A stretch of 64,000 nucleotides of DNA from an uncultured Alphaproteobacteria bacterium (GTDB taxonomy: Bacteria; Pseudomonadota; Alphaproteobacteria; Caulobacterales; Caulobacteraceae). Both the position numbers and the translations under genes were made by a program. Below the pieces are notes generated by a model. It searched no databases, had not been told where the DNA came from, and saw only the letters and a program-made list of their open reading frames with translations. The DNA is taken from the NCBI GenBank assembly GCA_903822175.1, contig CAIJOB010000007.1, forward strand, positions 43,224 through 107,223, in the 5' to 3' direction. This document shows, piece after piece, positions 16,600 through 24,450 of the stretch (its first letter is position 1; each line of letters starts with the position of its first letter).

Positions 16600-17682
16600 T
16601 CAGGCGGCCAGGCCCTGCAGGCGCGCGGCGATCTCGCGCACCCGTTCCGGACCGCCGAGCAGCTGGCGATTGAGGCCCAGCCGCTTAAACCAGAAGTGCA
16701 GGCCCAGGAGATCGGTGATCCCCATGCCGCCGTGCACCTCGGTCGCGGTGCGGGCCACGAAGCGCCCGACCTCGCTGGTGAGCGCCTTGGCGTGAGCGGC
16801 CATCAGCGAGGCCTCCGCCGGCGCCGAATCGAAGGCGTAGGCAGCGTACCAGACCAGCGACCGGCAGGGCTCCAGCTCAGCGGCCATCTCGGCGCACATG
16901 TGCTTCACCGCCTGGAACGAGCCGATGACCCGGTCGAACTGGCGGCGTTCCTTGGCGTAGGCGACGGCCTTGTCGAGCATCACCTGCGCCGCGCCCAGGC
17001 TGTCGGCGGCGATCAGCACCCAGCCGGCGTCGCGCAAGCGCGCCAGCAACGCCGCGCCGCCGCTGAGCGGCTCGGCCGGGGTGTTGTCGAAAGCGAGCTC
17101 CGCGAGGCGCCGCGTCTCGTCCAGTCCGGGCATCAGGCTGCGCGTCAGGCCGGGCGCATCGCCGCGCATCAGGTGAAGGCCGCCGGCGGTGTCGGCGACG
17201 ATCAGCAGGCCCGCCGCCAGACCGCCGGGCACGAACAGCGCCTTGCCGGTGAGCTTGCCGGCCTTGGCCGTGACGCCGGCGCCGTCTCGCGCGCCGGCGA
17301 TCGGCTCGGAGATCGCCGCCGCCGCCATCACGGCGCCTGACGCCAGCTTCGGCAGCCATTCCGCCTGCTGCTCCGCCGTCCCCCCGCCCATGAGCGCGAG
17401 CGGCCCCAGCACCACGCCCATGAACGCCACCGGCGCTACGGCTGCGCCCAGCGCCTCCGACGCCAGGGCCGCGTCGAGCATCGTCAGGCCCAGGCCGCCG
17501 TGTTCTTCCGGGATCACGATGCCGGTCAGACCGAAATCGGCGACGGCCTGCCAGACGTCACCGCCCTTGTCGGTGAGGTCGCCGGCAAACTTGCGGACGC
17601 GGTCCAGCGAGCTGGCGTCGGCGAGCGTGCGGGACAGGCTTTCCTGCATCAGCTTCTGGTCGGAGGTGAGCGCGAAATCCAT
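16600..17682 (-). CDS. Acyl-CoA dehydrogenase, small subunit-like (PimD/FadE type)
   Basis: A 360-residue acyl-CoA dehydrogenase starting at MDFALTSDQKLMQESL. The frame extends upstream into the neighbouring gene, but the ATG at 17682 gives the family N-terminus. It has the three-part fold: helical N-terminal, central beta (AAISEPIAGARDGAGVTAKAGKLTGKALFVPGG) and C-terminal helical domain (GSFQAVKHMCAEM, ARTATEVHGGMGITD). It is shorter than usual and starts 5 bases after a 392-residue homologue. Such unequal adjacent pairs form heteromeric alpha2beta2 enzymes (PimC/PimD for pimeloyl-CoA, FadE pairs in steroid side-chain degradation). FAD contacts may be split between subunits. The substrate is unknown. 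Confidence 0.88.
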   Translation of the reverse strand: MDFALTSDQKLMQESLSRTLADASSLDRVRKFAGDLTDKGGDVWQAVADFGLTGIVIPEEHGGLGLTMLDAALASEALGAAVAPVAFMGVVLGPLALMGGGTAEQQAEWLPKLASGAVMAAAAISEPIAGARDGAGVTAKAGKLTGKALFVPGGLAAGLLIVADTAGGLHLMRGDAPGLTRSLMPGLDETRRLAELAFDNTPAEPLSGGAALLARLRDAGWVLIAADSLGAAQVMLDKAVAYAKERRQFDRVIGSFQAVKHMCAEMAAELEPCRSLVWYAAYAFDSAPAEASLMAAHAKALTSEVGRFVARTATEVHGGMGITDLLGLHFWFKRLGLNRQLLGGPERVREIAARLQGLAA

Positions 17683-17687
17683 GGCGT

Positions 17688-18866
17688 CTAGGCCGCCGCC
17701 GGCTTCGGTTCGCGCGGCATCCCCAGGCCCCGCTCGGAGATGATGTTCTTCTGGATCTGCGCCGTCCCGCCGCCGATGATCAGGCCGAGATCGAACATGT
17801 AGTTCCACTGCCAGCGGCCCTTGGCCCGCAGATGCGGCCCGTCCGTGTAGAGGATGCCGAGTTCGCCCAGGGCATCGATGGCCAGGGCCGCCAGCTGGTG
17901 GTTGAGCTCGCAGCCCTGCAGCTTGACGATCATCGCCGCCAGCCCCGCCGGCTCTCGCGTGATCTGTGAGGTCAATAGCCTCAGCCCGTTGAATTTCATC
18001 GACAAGACCCGGCCCTGGAGCTGCATTAGCCGGTCGCGGAAGACCGGATTGTCGATCACCCGCTGGCCGTCGACGGTCTCGGATTTCATCAGCTCAATCA
18101 GGGCCGCAAGCCGCGCCTCGGTGGCGTTGGGGTCGCCCAGCATGCCGCGCTCGTGCTTCAGCGTCGCATTGGCAACGAACCAGCCTCGCCCGCGCCCGCC
18201 GACCACGGCGCTCTGCGGCACGCGCACGTCGGTGAAGAACACCTCGTTGAACTCCGAGCCGCCGGTCATGGTCTTCAGTGGCCGAACCTCGATCCCCGGC
18301 GTGTCCATCGGGAAGAGCATGTAGGAGATGCCCTCATGCTTGGCGGCCTGCGGCTCGGTGCGCACCAGGCAGAACATCATCTGGGCCATGTGCGCGGTGC
18401 TGGTCCAGATCTTCGAGCCGGAGATTATGAAGTCATTTCCGTCCTCTACGGCCTTTGTCTGAAGGTTCGCCAGGTCCGATCCCGCGCCCGGTTCGGAATA
18501 GCCCTGGCACCAGAGGATCTCGCCCCGCAGCGTTGGGCCGATCCAGCGGGCCTTCTGCTCCTCCGACCCCACCTCCAGGAGCGTCGGGACCAGCATGGAG
18601 ATGCCCTGCCCGGCCATGCCGCGCGGCGCACCCGCGGCGATGAATTCCTCGGCGATGATCCGCGACCTCAGGATGTCGGGCTGCGCGCCATAGCCGCCGT
18701 ACTCGCGCGGGATGGTGCGGGCCGCATAGCCCGCCGCGATCAGCTCGCGTTGCCAGGCCAGCACGTCCTTGGCCGCGCCTTGGGCGTAGTCGTCGCGGCG
18801 AGCGTCGAGGAACCCCCGCACCTCACCTCTGAACGCCGCCATCTCCGGCGTTTCGCTCAAGTCCAT
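17688..18866 (-). CDS. Acyl-CoA dehydrogenase, large subunit-like (PimC/FadE type)
   Basis: A 392-residue acyl-CoA dehydrogenase with a good ribosome site (GGGAG) before ATG 18866. Features are the N-terminal helical domain (AWQRELIAAGYAARTIPREYGGYG), the flavin/substrate region CQGYSEPGAGSDLANLQTKA, the middle strand IISGSKIWTSTAHMAQMMFCLVRT, and the C-terminal GGGTAQIQKNIISERGLGMPRE, which is characteristic of the PimC-like class. It leads a two-gene unit with the small-subunit homologue. The enzyme would introduce an alpha,beta double bond into an acyl-CoA during fatty-, dicarboxylic- or sterol-type catabolism. It belongs to the same catabolic logic as the thiolase at 24451, though not the same operon. 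Confidence 0.92.
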   Translation of the reverse strand: MDLSETPEMAAFRGEVRGFLDARRDDYAQGAAKDVLAWQRELIAAGYAARTIPREYGGYGAQPDILRSRIIAEEFIAAGAPRGMAGQGISMLVPTLLEVGSEEQKARWIGPTLRGEILWCQGYSEPGAGSDLANLQTKAVEDGNDFIISGSKIWTSTAHMAQMMFCLVRTEPQAAKHEGISYMLFPMDTPGIEVRPLKTMTGGSEFNEVFFTDVRVPQSAVVGGRGRGWFVANATLKHERGMLGDPNATEARLAALIELMKSETVDGQRVIDNPVFRDRLMQLQGRVLSMKFNGLRLLTSQITREPAGLAAMIVKLQGCELNHQLAALAIDALGELGILYTDGPHLRAKGRWQWNYMFDLGLIIGGGTAQIQKNIISERGLGMPREPKPAAA

Positions 18867-18965
18867 GTTGCGTCTCCCTGAAGACAGCTTGGACGCCTTT
18901 CCCGGCGGCAGGCAACACGCCAGCGCAAGCTTGGGCTATGCTGACCGCACGGAGACGAAACGCCG

Positions 18966-20306
18966 ATGACAAAAGCCACCCTCTTTGCCGCCTCGACGCT
19001 GGCGGTCCTGACGCTCGCCGCCTGCATGCCCGCGGGCTCTTCCGACCACTGGGCGGGCTATGGCCCCAACCCGCCATTGCCCAAGCCGGCCAAGGCGTTG
19101 CTCCCGACCGTCGGGATACCGAAGGTGGTGGGCTGGGCGGCGGACGGCGCGCCCAAGGCGCCGGCTGGCTTTACCGTCACCCGCTACGCCGAGGGCCTCG
19201 ACCATCCGCGCTGGCTCTACGTCCTGCCGAACGGCGACGTGCTGGTCTCGGAAAGCGCCTCTGAACCCAGCCCGGCGGATGTCACCAACCAGGGCATCAA
19301 GGGCTGGTTTCAGAAGCATCTGATGGCGAGCGTCGGCTCCTCCAAGCCCAGCCCGAACAAGATCTTCCTGCTGCGCGACGCCGACGGCGATGGCGTGGCC
19401 GAGAGTCGGATGCTGTTCGCCCAGGGCCTCAAGCAACCCTTCGGCATGACGCTCATCGGCGCCAATCTCTACGTCGCCAATAGCGATGGCGTGGTCAGCT
19501 TCCCCTACGCCGATGGCCAGACCACGGAGACCGGAACCGGCCAGAAGGTGTTCGACCTGCCCGGCGGGCCGATCAACCACCACTGGACCAAGAACGTCGT
19601 CGCCAGCCTCGACAAGACCAAGCTCTACGCCACCGTGGGCTCCAACTCGAACGTCGGCGAGAACGGGCTGGAGAACGAGACCGGCCGCGCGGCGATCTGG
19701 GAATACGACCTGGCGACCGCCAAGACGCGGATCTTCGCCAGCGGCATCCGCAACCCCAACGGCATCGACTTCGAGCCGACGACGCACGTCATGTACGCGG
19801 TCTCCAACGAGCGCGACGAGATCGGCAATGACCTGCCGCCGGACTTCCTGACCAGCGTCAAGGACGGCGCCTTCTACGGCTGGCCCTGGAGCTACTACGG
19901 CCACAACGTCGACGTCCGCGCCAAGCCGGCCAACCCGCAGATGGTCGCCAAGGCCATCGCGCCGGACTTCGGCCTGGGCGCGCATACCGCGTCGCTCGGC
20001 CTCACCTTCTACACCGGCGCGGCCTTCCCGATGTCGTACCGAGGCGGGGCCTTCATCGGCCAGCATGGGTCGTGGAACCGCAAGCCGCTGAACGGCTACC
20101 AGGTTGTCTTCATCCCCTTCGCCAATGGCCAGCCGCAAAACGCGCCGCAGGCCTTCCTCACCGGCTTCCTGGACAAGCACGACAAGATCCAGGGCCGCCC
20201 GGTCGGCGTCGCCGTCGACCGCACCGGCGCCCTGCTGGTCGCCGACGACGTGGGCGGCATCGTCTGGCGCGTCACCCCGACGCCGGCCGGGGCGAAGGCG
20301 CGCTAG
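18966..20306 (+). CDS. Sorbosone/PQQ-glucose dehydrogenase-like beta-propeller lipoprotein
   Basis: A 446-residue lipoprotein (signal peptide with lipobox LAAC, cysteine at about residue 19) anchored in the envelope. It is a six-bladed beta-propeller of the soluble glucose/sorbosone dehydrogenase group: GLDHPRWLYVLPNGDVLVSE, GLKQPFGMTLIG, FASGIRNPNGIDFEP (RNPxG(I/L) motif), NERDEIGNDLPPDFLTSV and GAFYGWPWSYYG near the calcium/PQQ site, ending with VGVAVDRTGALLVADDVGGIVWRV. It may oxidise a sugar or aldose in the periplasm using PQQ. Some family members have no known cofactor, so the activity is inferred. GGAG lies ahead of ATG 18966. Confidence 0.87.
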   Translation: MTKATLFAASTLAVLTLAACMPAGSSDHWAGYGPNPPLPKPAKALLPTVGIPKVVGWAADGAPKAPAGFTVTRYAEGLDHPRWLYVLPNGDVLVSESASEPSPADVTNQGIKGWFQKHLMASVGSSKPSPNKIFLLRDADGDGVAESRMLFAQGLKQPFGMTLIGANLYVANSDGVVSFPYADGQTTETGTGQKVFDLPGGPINHHWTKNVVASLDKTKLYATVGSNSNVGENGLENETGRAAIWEYDLATAKTRIFASGIRNPNGIDFEPTTHVMYAVSNERDEIGNDLPPDFLTSVKDGAFYGWPWSYYGHNVDVRAKPANPQMVAKAIAPDFGLGAHTASLGLTFYTGAAFPMSYRGGAFIGQHGSWNRKPLNGYQVVFIPFANGQPQNAPQAFLTGFLDKHDKIQGRPVGVAVDRTGALLVADDVGGIVWRVTPTPAGAKAR

Positions 20307-20671
20307 CCCATCTGGAAGACGCAGAGCTTGTTGCCGTCGAGGTCGCGGAAATAGGCGCCGTAGAAATTGTCCATCCGCTGACCGGGCGGGCCTTCGCAGG
20401 TCGCCCCGGCCGCGATCGCCGCGGCATGGACCTGATCGACCTCGGCCGGCGAGGCGGCAGCCAACGCCACCATCACCCCGTTGCCGACGCTGGCCGCCTC
20501 GCCGTCGAACGGCAGGGTGACGCCCAGCATCGCGCCCCGGGTGGGGCTGCCGTAGTAGGTCGAGCGCTGATAGCGCAACGTCCGGCGCCCGCCCAAGGGG
20601 GCGAGCGCCGCATCGTAGAAGGTCAGGGCGCGCTCGAGATCGTTGGTCCCAAGCGTCGTGTAGCCGATCAC
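20303..20671 (-). CDS. VOC-family (glyoxalase-like) protein, copy 2
   Basis: A 122-residue vicinal-oxygen-chelate fold protein beginning at GTG 20671 (VIGYTTLGTNDLERALTFYDAAL), just after the stop of its homologue. It has two paired beta-alpha-beta-beta-beta modules, ending NFYGAYFRDLDGNKLCVFQMG. It is a clear paralogue of the gene immediately upstream (same GYxTxGTNDLE start and the same FYGAYFRDLDGNK ending). Functions in this family range from glyoxalase and ring-cleavage dioxygenase to antibiotic binding, and no metal-ligand set is complete enough to choose one. Confidence 0.88.
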   Translation of the reverse strand: MIGYTTLGTNDLERALTFYDAALAPLGGRRTLRYQRSTYYGSPTRGAMLGVTLPFDGEAASVGNGVMVALAAASPAEVDQVHAAAIAAGATCEGPPGQRMDNFYGAYFRDLDGNKLCVFQMG

Positions 20672-20675
20672 TCGG

Positions 20676-21047
20676 TTAGCCCATCTTGAAGACGCAGACC
20701 TTGTTGCCGTCCAGGTCGCGGAAATAAGCCCCGTAGAAGGTCGGCAGGCGCTGGCCTGGCAGGCCGTCGCAGGTCGCCCCGGCGGCGATGGCGGCGGCAT
20801 GGGCGGCGTCGACCTGCTCCTTGCTGGCGGCCGGCAGGCCGAACATCGAGCCGTTGCCGACAGTGGCCGGCTGCTCGTCATAGGGCTTGGAGATGGCGAT
20901 CATGCCGGGCGTCTCCTTGCTGCCGTAGAACTGCATCCGATCGCCGTTGGCGAAGGTGCGCCGGCCGCCCAGCGGCTCCAGCACCGCGTCGTAGAAGACC
21001 TTCGCTTTTTCGAGGTCGTTGGTTCCGATGGTTGCATAGCCGATCAT
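20676..21047 (-). CDS. VOC-family (glyoxalase-like) protein, copy 1
   Basis: A 123-residue protein from ATG 21047 with a good AAGGGAG ribosome site. The start MIGYATIGTNDLEKAKVFYDAV and end TFYGAYFRDLDGNKVCVFKMG define a VOC-fold module. The gene is upstream of and co-directional with its close copy 2, five bases apart, suggesting a tandem duplication kept in one transcript. It is divergent from the penicillin-acylase gene at 21172 with a 124-base gap. The substrate is unknown. Confidence 0.89.
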   Translation of the reverse strand: MIGYATIGTNDLEKAKVFYDAVLEPLGGRRTFANGDRMQFYGSKETPGMIAISKPYDEQPATVGNGSMFGLPAASKEQVDAAHAAAIAAGATCDGLPGQRLPTFYGAYFRDLDGNKVCVFKMG

Positions 21048-21171
21048 GGCGTTCTCCCTTTCTGATCTTGCCGGCAATCTAAGCCGAGAGGCGGCGATAG
21101 CTGCAAGACCGCGTGGACGAAAGCCGCGATCTGTCGTCAACTCTTCACAGGTGTAAGTCGAGGGAAGCGCG

Positions 21172-23556
21172 ATGAGCAGGTTCGGCAAGGCGTTTCTTCT
21201 GGCCATGGCGCTCGCGGCGTTCGCCGGGGCAGCAGCGGCGCAGGACCCGCCATCCACCGCGGTGAAGCGCGAGACCTGGAGCGTCGCCGGCCTGAATGCG
21301 CCGGCGCAGATGGTCGTCGATCACTGGGGCATCCCGCACATCTACGCGGCCAGCGCCCGCGACGCCTTCTTCCTGCAGGGCTACAACGCCGCCCGCGACC
21401 GGCTCTGGCAGATCGACCTGTGGCGCAAACGGGGCCTGGGCCGGCTCGCGGCCAGCTTCGGGCCGTCCTACGTGGCGCAGGACCGCGCCGCGCGCCTCTT
21501 CCTCTATCGCGGCGACATGGCGGCGGAATGGGCCGCCTATGCGCCCGGCGCCAAGGACGCGGTCGAGGCCTTCGCCGCCGGGGTGAACGCCTATGTCGCC
21601 GAGGTGAAGGCCGGCAAGAAGCCCTTGCCCATCGAGTTCAAGCTGAGTGGCAGCCAGCCGGAGGCCTGGGCCGCCGAGGACATCCTGCGCATCCGCAGCC
21701 ACGCGCTCGTCTCCAACGTCACCTCCGAGGTCGCCCGCGCCCAGGTGGCCTGCGCCGGCGCGCTGCCGCTGGATCGCCTGCGCCGCACGATCTCGCCGCC
21801 GCACACCACCGTGGTCCCCGCCGGCCTCGACCCCTGCGTCGTCCCCGCCGACGTCCTGAAGGACTATCTGCGCGCCACCGAACCCGTCAGCTTCGAAGAG
21901 CTGGCCACGGGCGGGCGCAAGGCGGAGATCGCGCCCCAGATCCAGCTCGCTGAGGCGATCAAGGCCTATGAGAACGAGGGCTCCAACAACTGGGCGATTG
22001 CACCGTCGCGCACCGCCACCGGCCGCCCGATCCTTGCCAACGATCCGCACCGGCCGGTGGGTGTGCCCAGCCTGCGCTACATCGCGCACCTGAAAGCGCC
22101 GGGCCTCGACATCATCGGGGCCGGCGAGCCGGCGCTGCCCGGCGTTTCCTTCGGCCACAACGCCGACATGGCCTGGGGCCTGACCATCTTCTACATCGAT
22201 CAGGAGGACCTCTACGTCTACGAGACCAAGGGGGATTCCTACCGCTACAAGTCCGGCTTCGAGCCGATGAAGGTCCTGCACGAAACCATCGAGGTGAAGG
22301 GCGAGGCAGCGCGCGACGTCACCCTGAAATTCACCCGCCACGGCCCGGTCATAGATGAGACCGCTGGTCACGCCTTCGCCATGCGCACCGTCTGGAACCT
22401 GCCCGGCGCATCCGGCTATTTCGGCTCCTCTCGGATGTGGCGGGCCAAAAACTGGGCCGACTTCAAGGCGGGGCAAGAGGCGTGGGGCACGCCGCCCCTG
22501 AACCTGGTCTTCGCCGAGACCGGCGGCGACATCGGCTGGTCGGCCGCGGGCCTCACGCCGATCCGCCCCAACTGGGACGGCCTGCTGCCGGTGCCGGGCG
22601 ACGGGCGCTATGAGTGGGCGGGCATGATGCCGGAGAGCCAGCTCCCGGCCCTGCACAATCCGCCCCGGGGCTTTGTCGCCACCGCCAACCAGATGAACCT
22701 GCCGGACGGCTATGCGAAGCCGACCAGCTACGAATGGGCCGACCGCTCGCGGATCACCCGCATCGAAGAGGTGCTGTCGGGCCTGCCGAAAGCGACGCTG
22801 GCCGACTCCATGGCCCTCCAGACCGACAGCCACGACGCGCTCTCGCGCCGCACCATCGCGCTCCTCAAGGGCCTCTCTTCGCCCGATCCGCAGGTGCAAC
22901 GCGCCATCGAACTGCTCAGGACCTGGGACAACAACGAAACCACCGGCAGCACAGCCGCGGCCATCTATCAGGTCTGGACGGCCAACCACCTGGGCCACAC
23001 CGTCGTCGCCGCGACGGTTCCCGAGGCGGCGCGGACCCTGGTCGGCTCCGGCTCCATCGACGGGGTGGTGACCTGGCTGGAATCCCCCGATGCCGCCGCC
23101 ACGCGCAACACGATCCTGTTGGACAGCCTGACCGCCACGGTGGCCGACCTGAAGAAGGGCCTCGGCCCCGACATGGCGTTGTGGACCTGGGGCGCCCTGC
23201 ACCACGCCGACTTCAAGCCCGCCGCCGCCGTGCTGGCCGACAGCCGGCTGGCTAAGCAGATGGGCACCGGCGCCCTGCAGATCCCCGGCTCCGCCCAGAC
23301 GCCGCGCGCGGCCACCTACAGCCCCACCACCTTCAACCAGACGGCCGGCGCCTCGATCCGGCTGGTGATGGACGTCGGCGCCTGGGACAACTCGGTGGCG
23401 GTGAACACGCCCGGCCAGTCCGGCGACCCCTTCAGCGCCCACTACCGCGACCTCTTCCCGCTGTGGGCGTCCGGCGCCTACGTGCCGCTGGACTACAGCC
23501 GTGCGGCGGTGAACCGCGACGCCGAGCTGGTGGTGAGCCTGGCGCCGGGGCGCTGA
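21172..23556 (+). CDS. Penicillin-acylase-family N-terminal nucleophile hydrolase
   Basis: A 794-residue exported precursor (signal peptide MSRFGKAFLLAMALAAFAGAAAA, GAGGG ribosome site). The alpha part includes VDHWGIPHIYAASARDAFFLQGYNAARDRLWQID, and the beta subunit begins at the autocatalytic cleavage before Ser271 (NEGSNNWAI, then GRPILANDPHRPV), which would become the N-terminal nucleophile. Later typical segments are FGHNADMAWGLT and the Asn-containing NQTAGASIRLVMDVG. Family members hydrolyse beta-lactam side chains, N-acyl homoserine lactones or other N-acyl amides in the periplasm. The acyl-homoserine-lactone option would mean quorum quenching but cannot be decided from sequence. Confidence 0.92.
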   Translation: MSRFGKAFLLAMALAAFAGAAAAQDPPSTAVKRETWSVAGLNAPAQMVVDHWGIPHIYAASARDAFFLQGYNAARDRLWQIDLWRKRGLGRLAASFGPSYVAQDRAARLFLYRGDMAAEWAAYAPGAKDAVEAFAAGVNAYVAEVKAGKKPLPIEFKLSGSQPEAWAAEDILRIRSHALVSNVTSEVARAQVACAGALPLDRLRRTISPPHTTVVPAGLDPCVVPADVLKDYLRATEPVSFEELATGGRKAEIAPQIQLAEAIKAYENEGSNNWAIAPSRTATGRPILANDPHRPVGVPSLRYIAHLKAPGLDIIGAGEPALPGVSFGHNADMAWGLTIFYIDQEDLYVYETKGDSYRYKSGFEPMKVLHETIEVKGEAARDVTLKFTRHGPVIDETAGHAFAMRTVWNLPGASGYFGSSRMWRAKNWADFKAGQEAWGTPPLNLVFAETGGDIGWSAAGLTPIRPNWDGLLPVPGDGRYEWAGMMPESQLPALHNPPRGFVATANQMNLPDGYAKPTSYEWADRSRITRIEEVLSGLPKATLADSMALQTDSHDALSRRTIALLKGLSSPDPQVQRAIELLRTWDNNETTGSTAAAIYQVWTANHLGHTVVAATVPEAARTLVGSGSIDGVVTWLESPDAAATRNTILLDSLTATVADLKKGLGPDMALWTWGALHHADFKPAAAVLADSRLAKQMGTGALQIPGSAQTPRAATYSPTTFNQTAGASIRLVMDVGAWDNSVAVNTPGQSGDPFSAHYRDLFPLWASGAYVPLDYSRAAVNRDAELVVSLAPGR

Positions 23557-23566
23557 GGAATCAGAT

Positions 23567-23726
23567 GCTCCCCGTAGGGGGAGCTGTCAGCGAAGACTGA
23601 CTGAGGGGGTTTCCTCTCCGGCGCTCGGGATGTCGGCTGTCGCGGACTCGGCGGGTGAAACCCCCTCCGTCTCGGCGCTTCGCACCGAGCCACCTCCCCC
23701 TCAATCGCGCTCCGCGCTGGGGGAGG
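23567..23726. repeat. Multi-hairpin intergenic repeat between convergent genes
   Basis: The 176-base gap between two convergent genes contains nested inverted repeats. They are GCTCCCC/GGGGAGC (23567-23584), GTCAG/CTGAC (23586-23601), an 11-base pair GAGGGGGTTTC/GAAACCCCCTC (23603-23613 with 23657-23667), CTCGG/CCGAG (23671-23689) and CCTCCCCC/GGGGGAGG (23693-23726). No coding frame uses it well. Palindromic GC-rich blocks like this recur in intergenic spaces of Caulobacterales genomes. It could end transcription of both neighbours or be a mobile repeat. Confidence 0.65.
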
Positions 23727-23732
23727 AACTAT

Positions 23733-24425
23733 CTAGACCCGCCCGGTCACCGGGATCAGGGCGCCAGTGACGGCGCTGGCCTGCGGGCTCGCCAGGAACA
23801 GCATCACCGCGGCCAGTTCCTCGGTCCGCACCCACGAACCGAAGTCGGCCTTCGGCATGTCGGCGCGGTTGGTCGGCGTATCGATGATCGAGGGCAGGAC
23901 GGCGTTGACGGTGACGCCGCTCGACTTCAGCTCTTCGGCGAGGGCCTCGGTCAGCCGGTGGACCCCGGCCTTCGACGCCGCATAGGCGCCCATGCCGAGC
24001 CCGGCTTTCACCGCGCCATTGGCGCCGACATTGACGATGCGCCCGGCCGGACTGGCCTTCAGGTGTGGGATCGCCGCGCGGCAGACGTTGGCCGCGGTCT
24101 GGACGTTGAGCGTGAACAGCTTGGCCCAGGTTGCCGCGTCGCCCGCCTCGACGGTTTCCCAGGAAAACCCGCCGGCGATGTTCAGCACCGCGTCCAGCCC
24201 GCCGAACCGCGCGGCCGCCGCGTCGATGGCCGCCTTGGCGCTGGCCGCGTCGGTCAGATCGACGCCGCCCTGGATCATCACGCCGTCGCCATCGACCAGG
24301 CCATGGGGCGTATGATGGGCGTGGTCGATCAGGGCCACGTGGCAGCCTTGGCTGACGGCCGCCGTGGCGACCGCCGAGCCCAGGACGCCGGACGCGCCTG
24401 TGATGGCGATGACGCGTCCGGGCAT
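23733..24425 (-). CDS. SDR-family oxidoreductase-like protein
   Basis: A 230-residue short-chain dehydrogenase fold: the NAD(P) glycine motif TGASGVLG, NIAGG, and the catalytic YxxxK in YAASKAG. The catalytic Ser, expected 12 residues before the Tyr, is Asn (VGANGAVKAGLGMGAY), so normal SDR chemistry may be weak or altered. It is encoded 26 bases from the thiolase gene, which lies upstream on the same strand. It may act on a 3-hydroxy- or 3-oxoacyl-type substrate, but no partner is proven. Confidence 0.85.
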   Translation of the reverse strand: MPGRVIAITGASGVLGSAVATAAVSQGCHVALIDHAHHTPHGLVDGDGVMIQGGVDLTDAASAKAAIDAAAARFGGLDAVLNIAGGFSWETVEAGDAATWAKLFTLNVQTAANVCRAAIPHLKASPAGRIVNVGANGAVKAGLGMGAYAASKAGVHRLTEALAEELKSSGVTVNAVLPSIIDTPTNRADMPKADFGSWVRTEELAAVMLFLASPQASAVTGALIPVTGRV

Positions 24426-24450
24426 GGCGCGGGCTCTAGAGCCGCCCCTC

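Noticed and set aside
21145..23442. Long open frame on the minus strand opposite the acylase (about 765 codons)
   Set aside because: Third-position GC bias of the acylase gene leaves its antisense open; the product is Gly/Arg/His-rich with no domain, and the sense gene has clear catalytic motifs.
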